From assembly GCF_011059105.1 (NCBI RefSeq), contig NZ_JAALLS010000014.1, forward strand, positions 1-64,000: a DNA stretch of 64,000 nt. Reading direction: 5' to 3'. This DNA comes from Fodinibius halophilus. GTDB taxonomy: Bacteria > Bacteroidota > Rhodothermia > Balneolales > Balneolaceae. Each line of letters opens with the position of its first letter. Position 1 is the stretch's first letter. This document shows, one piece after another, positions 63,949 to 64,000 of the stretch. The translations under genes were made by a program, and so were the position numbers. The notes beneath the pieces were generated by a model. That model was not told the DNA's origin and ran no database searches. It was given only the letters and a program-made list of their open reading frames with translations.

Positions 63949-64000
63949 GAGATCTTTGCAAAACCTCCAGTTTTCAGCCCGTCATTGCGAGTGCAGCGAA
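63949..64000. mobile_element. Left end of a further MITE-like element, cut by the window edge
   Basis: GAGATCTTTGCAAAACCTCC at the end of the window matches the left terminal repeat of the family, and the interior that follows (GTCATTGCGAGTG) differs from the 127-bp type. Only the left end is visible. Confidence 0.5.

Noticed and set aside
1-64000. tRNA, rRNA, prophage, integrase or defence gene clusters
   Set aside because: I looked for tRNA-like arms, capsid or tail genes, integrases, restriction and cas genes and saw none. The only mobile or defence-related pieces are the RAYT, the miniature elements and the CRISPR remnant.

Overview
The window looks like a chromosomal segment of a marine or halophilic bacterium of the Balneolales/Rhodothermota neighbourhood (close to Bacteroidota). 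The basis is a giant secreted protein with a YPNPFNP-type C-terminal sorting domain (type IX secretion), FG-GAP/VCBS propeller proteins, many SCG/SCS-type lipoproteins, weak Shine-Dalgarno sequences, HisKA_2-type histidine kinases with stacked PAS domains, DUF2911 and DUF3124 proteins, and a TPP-riboswitch-controlled TonB-dependent receptor. The genus is an inference. No rRNA, tRNA, prophage or conjugative genes were seen.

Layout. 1-4.2 kb: a dispersed intergenic repeat, a secreted hydrolase overlapping an ECF sigma factor and its likely membrane partner, a collagen-like lipoprotein, and a REP-associated (Y1/HUH) transposase bracketed by two near-identical hairpins. 4.2-9.1 kb: divergent metH and metF, the methyl-transfer end of methionine synthesis. 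9.3-9.6 kb: a short decaying CRISPR array without cas genes. 9.7-18.9 kb: yaaA, three secreted beta-propeller proteins (FG-GAP, YVTN, FG-GAP plus LVIVD), a CHRD protein and PolX. 19-25.4 kb: an NTF2-like lipoprotein, an M14 metallopeptidase, then a TPP riboswitch and a TonB receptor that probably imports thiamine. 25.5-32.4 kb: an EamA transporter with an odd 5' end, a DUF2911 protein, a PAS/GAF histidine kinase, msrA, a DUF1801 protein and an OsmC protein. 32.6-40.1 kb: a two-domain copper oxidase coupled to a ZIP transporter, an aldo/keto reductase, an M23 peptidase, csaA, a lone winged-helix protein and a LOV (blue-light) histidine kinase. 40.7-52 kb: a translationally coupled pair (a 2552-residue sorted surface protein and a small companion with a membrane-anchored tail) between two paralogous AraC regulators. 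52.3-55.5 kb: a second aldo/keto reductase, a zinc-ribbon protein, repeat DNA and tiny ORFs. 55.6-63.6 kb: ion homeostasis (TrkH, KtrA, APC permease fused to Usp domains, CPA2 antiporter with a TrkA domain, DUF3124 lipoprotein).

The most interesting non-coding structure is a family of about 127-164 bp miniature inverted-repeat elements. There are four full copies and one cut by the window edge. They have GGGnCnTTTGCAAAACC-like ends, and two copies have perfect 7-bp target duplications. Other notable items are an inferred hairpin that would bury the TonB receptor's ribosome-binding site downstream of the TPP aptamer, a segmental duplication of an AraC gene with its flanks, two seven-repeat propeller modules duplicated inside the giant gene, and the transposase with its flanking hairpins. 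I do not claim that any one of these is a new defence or genetic system.
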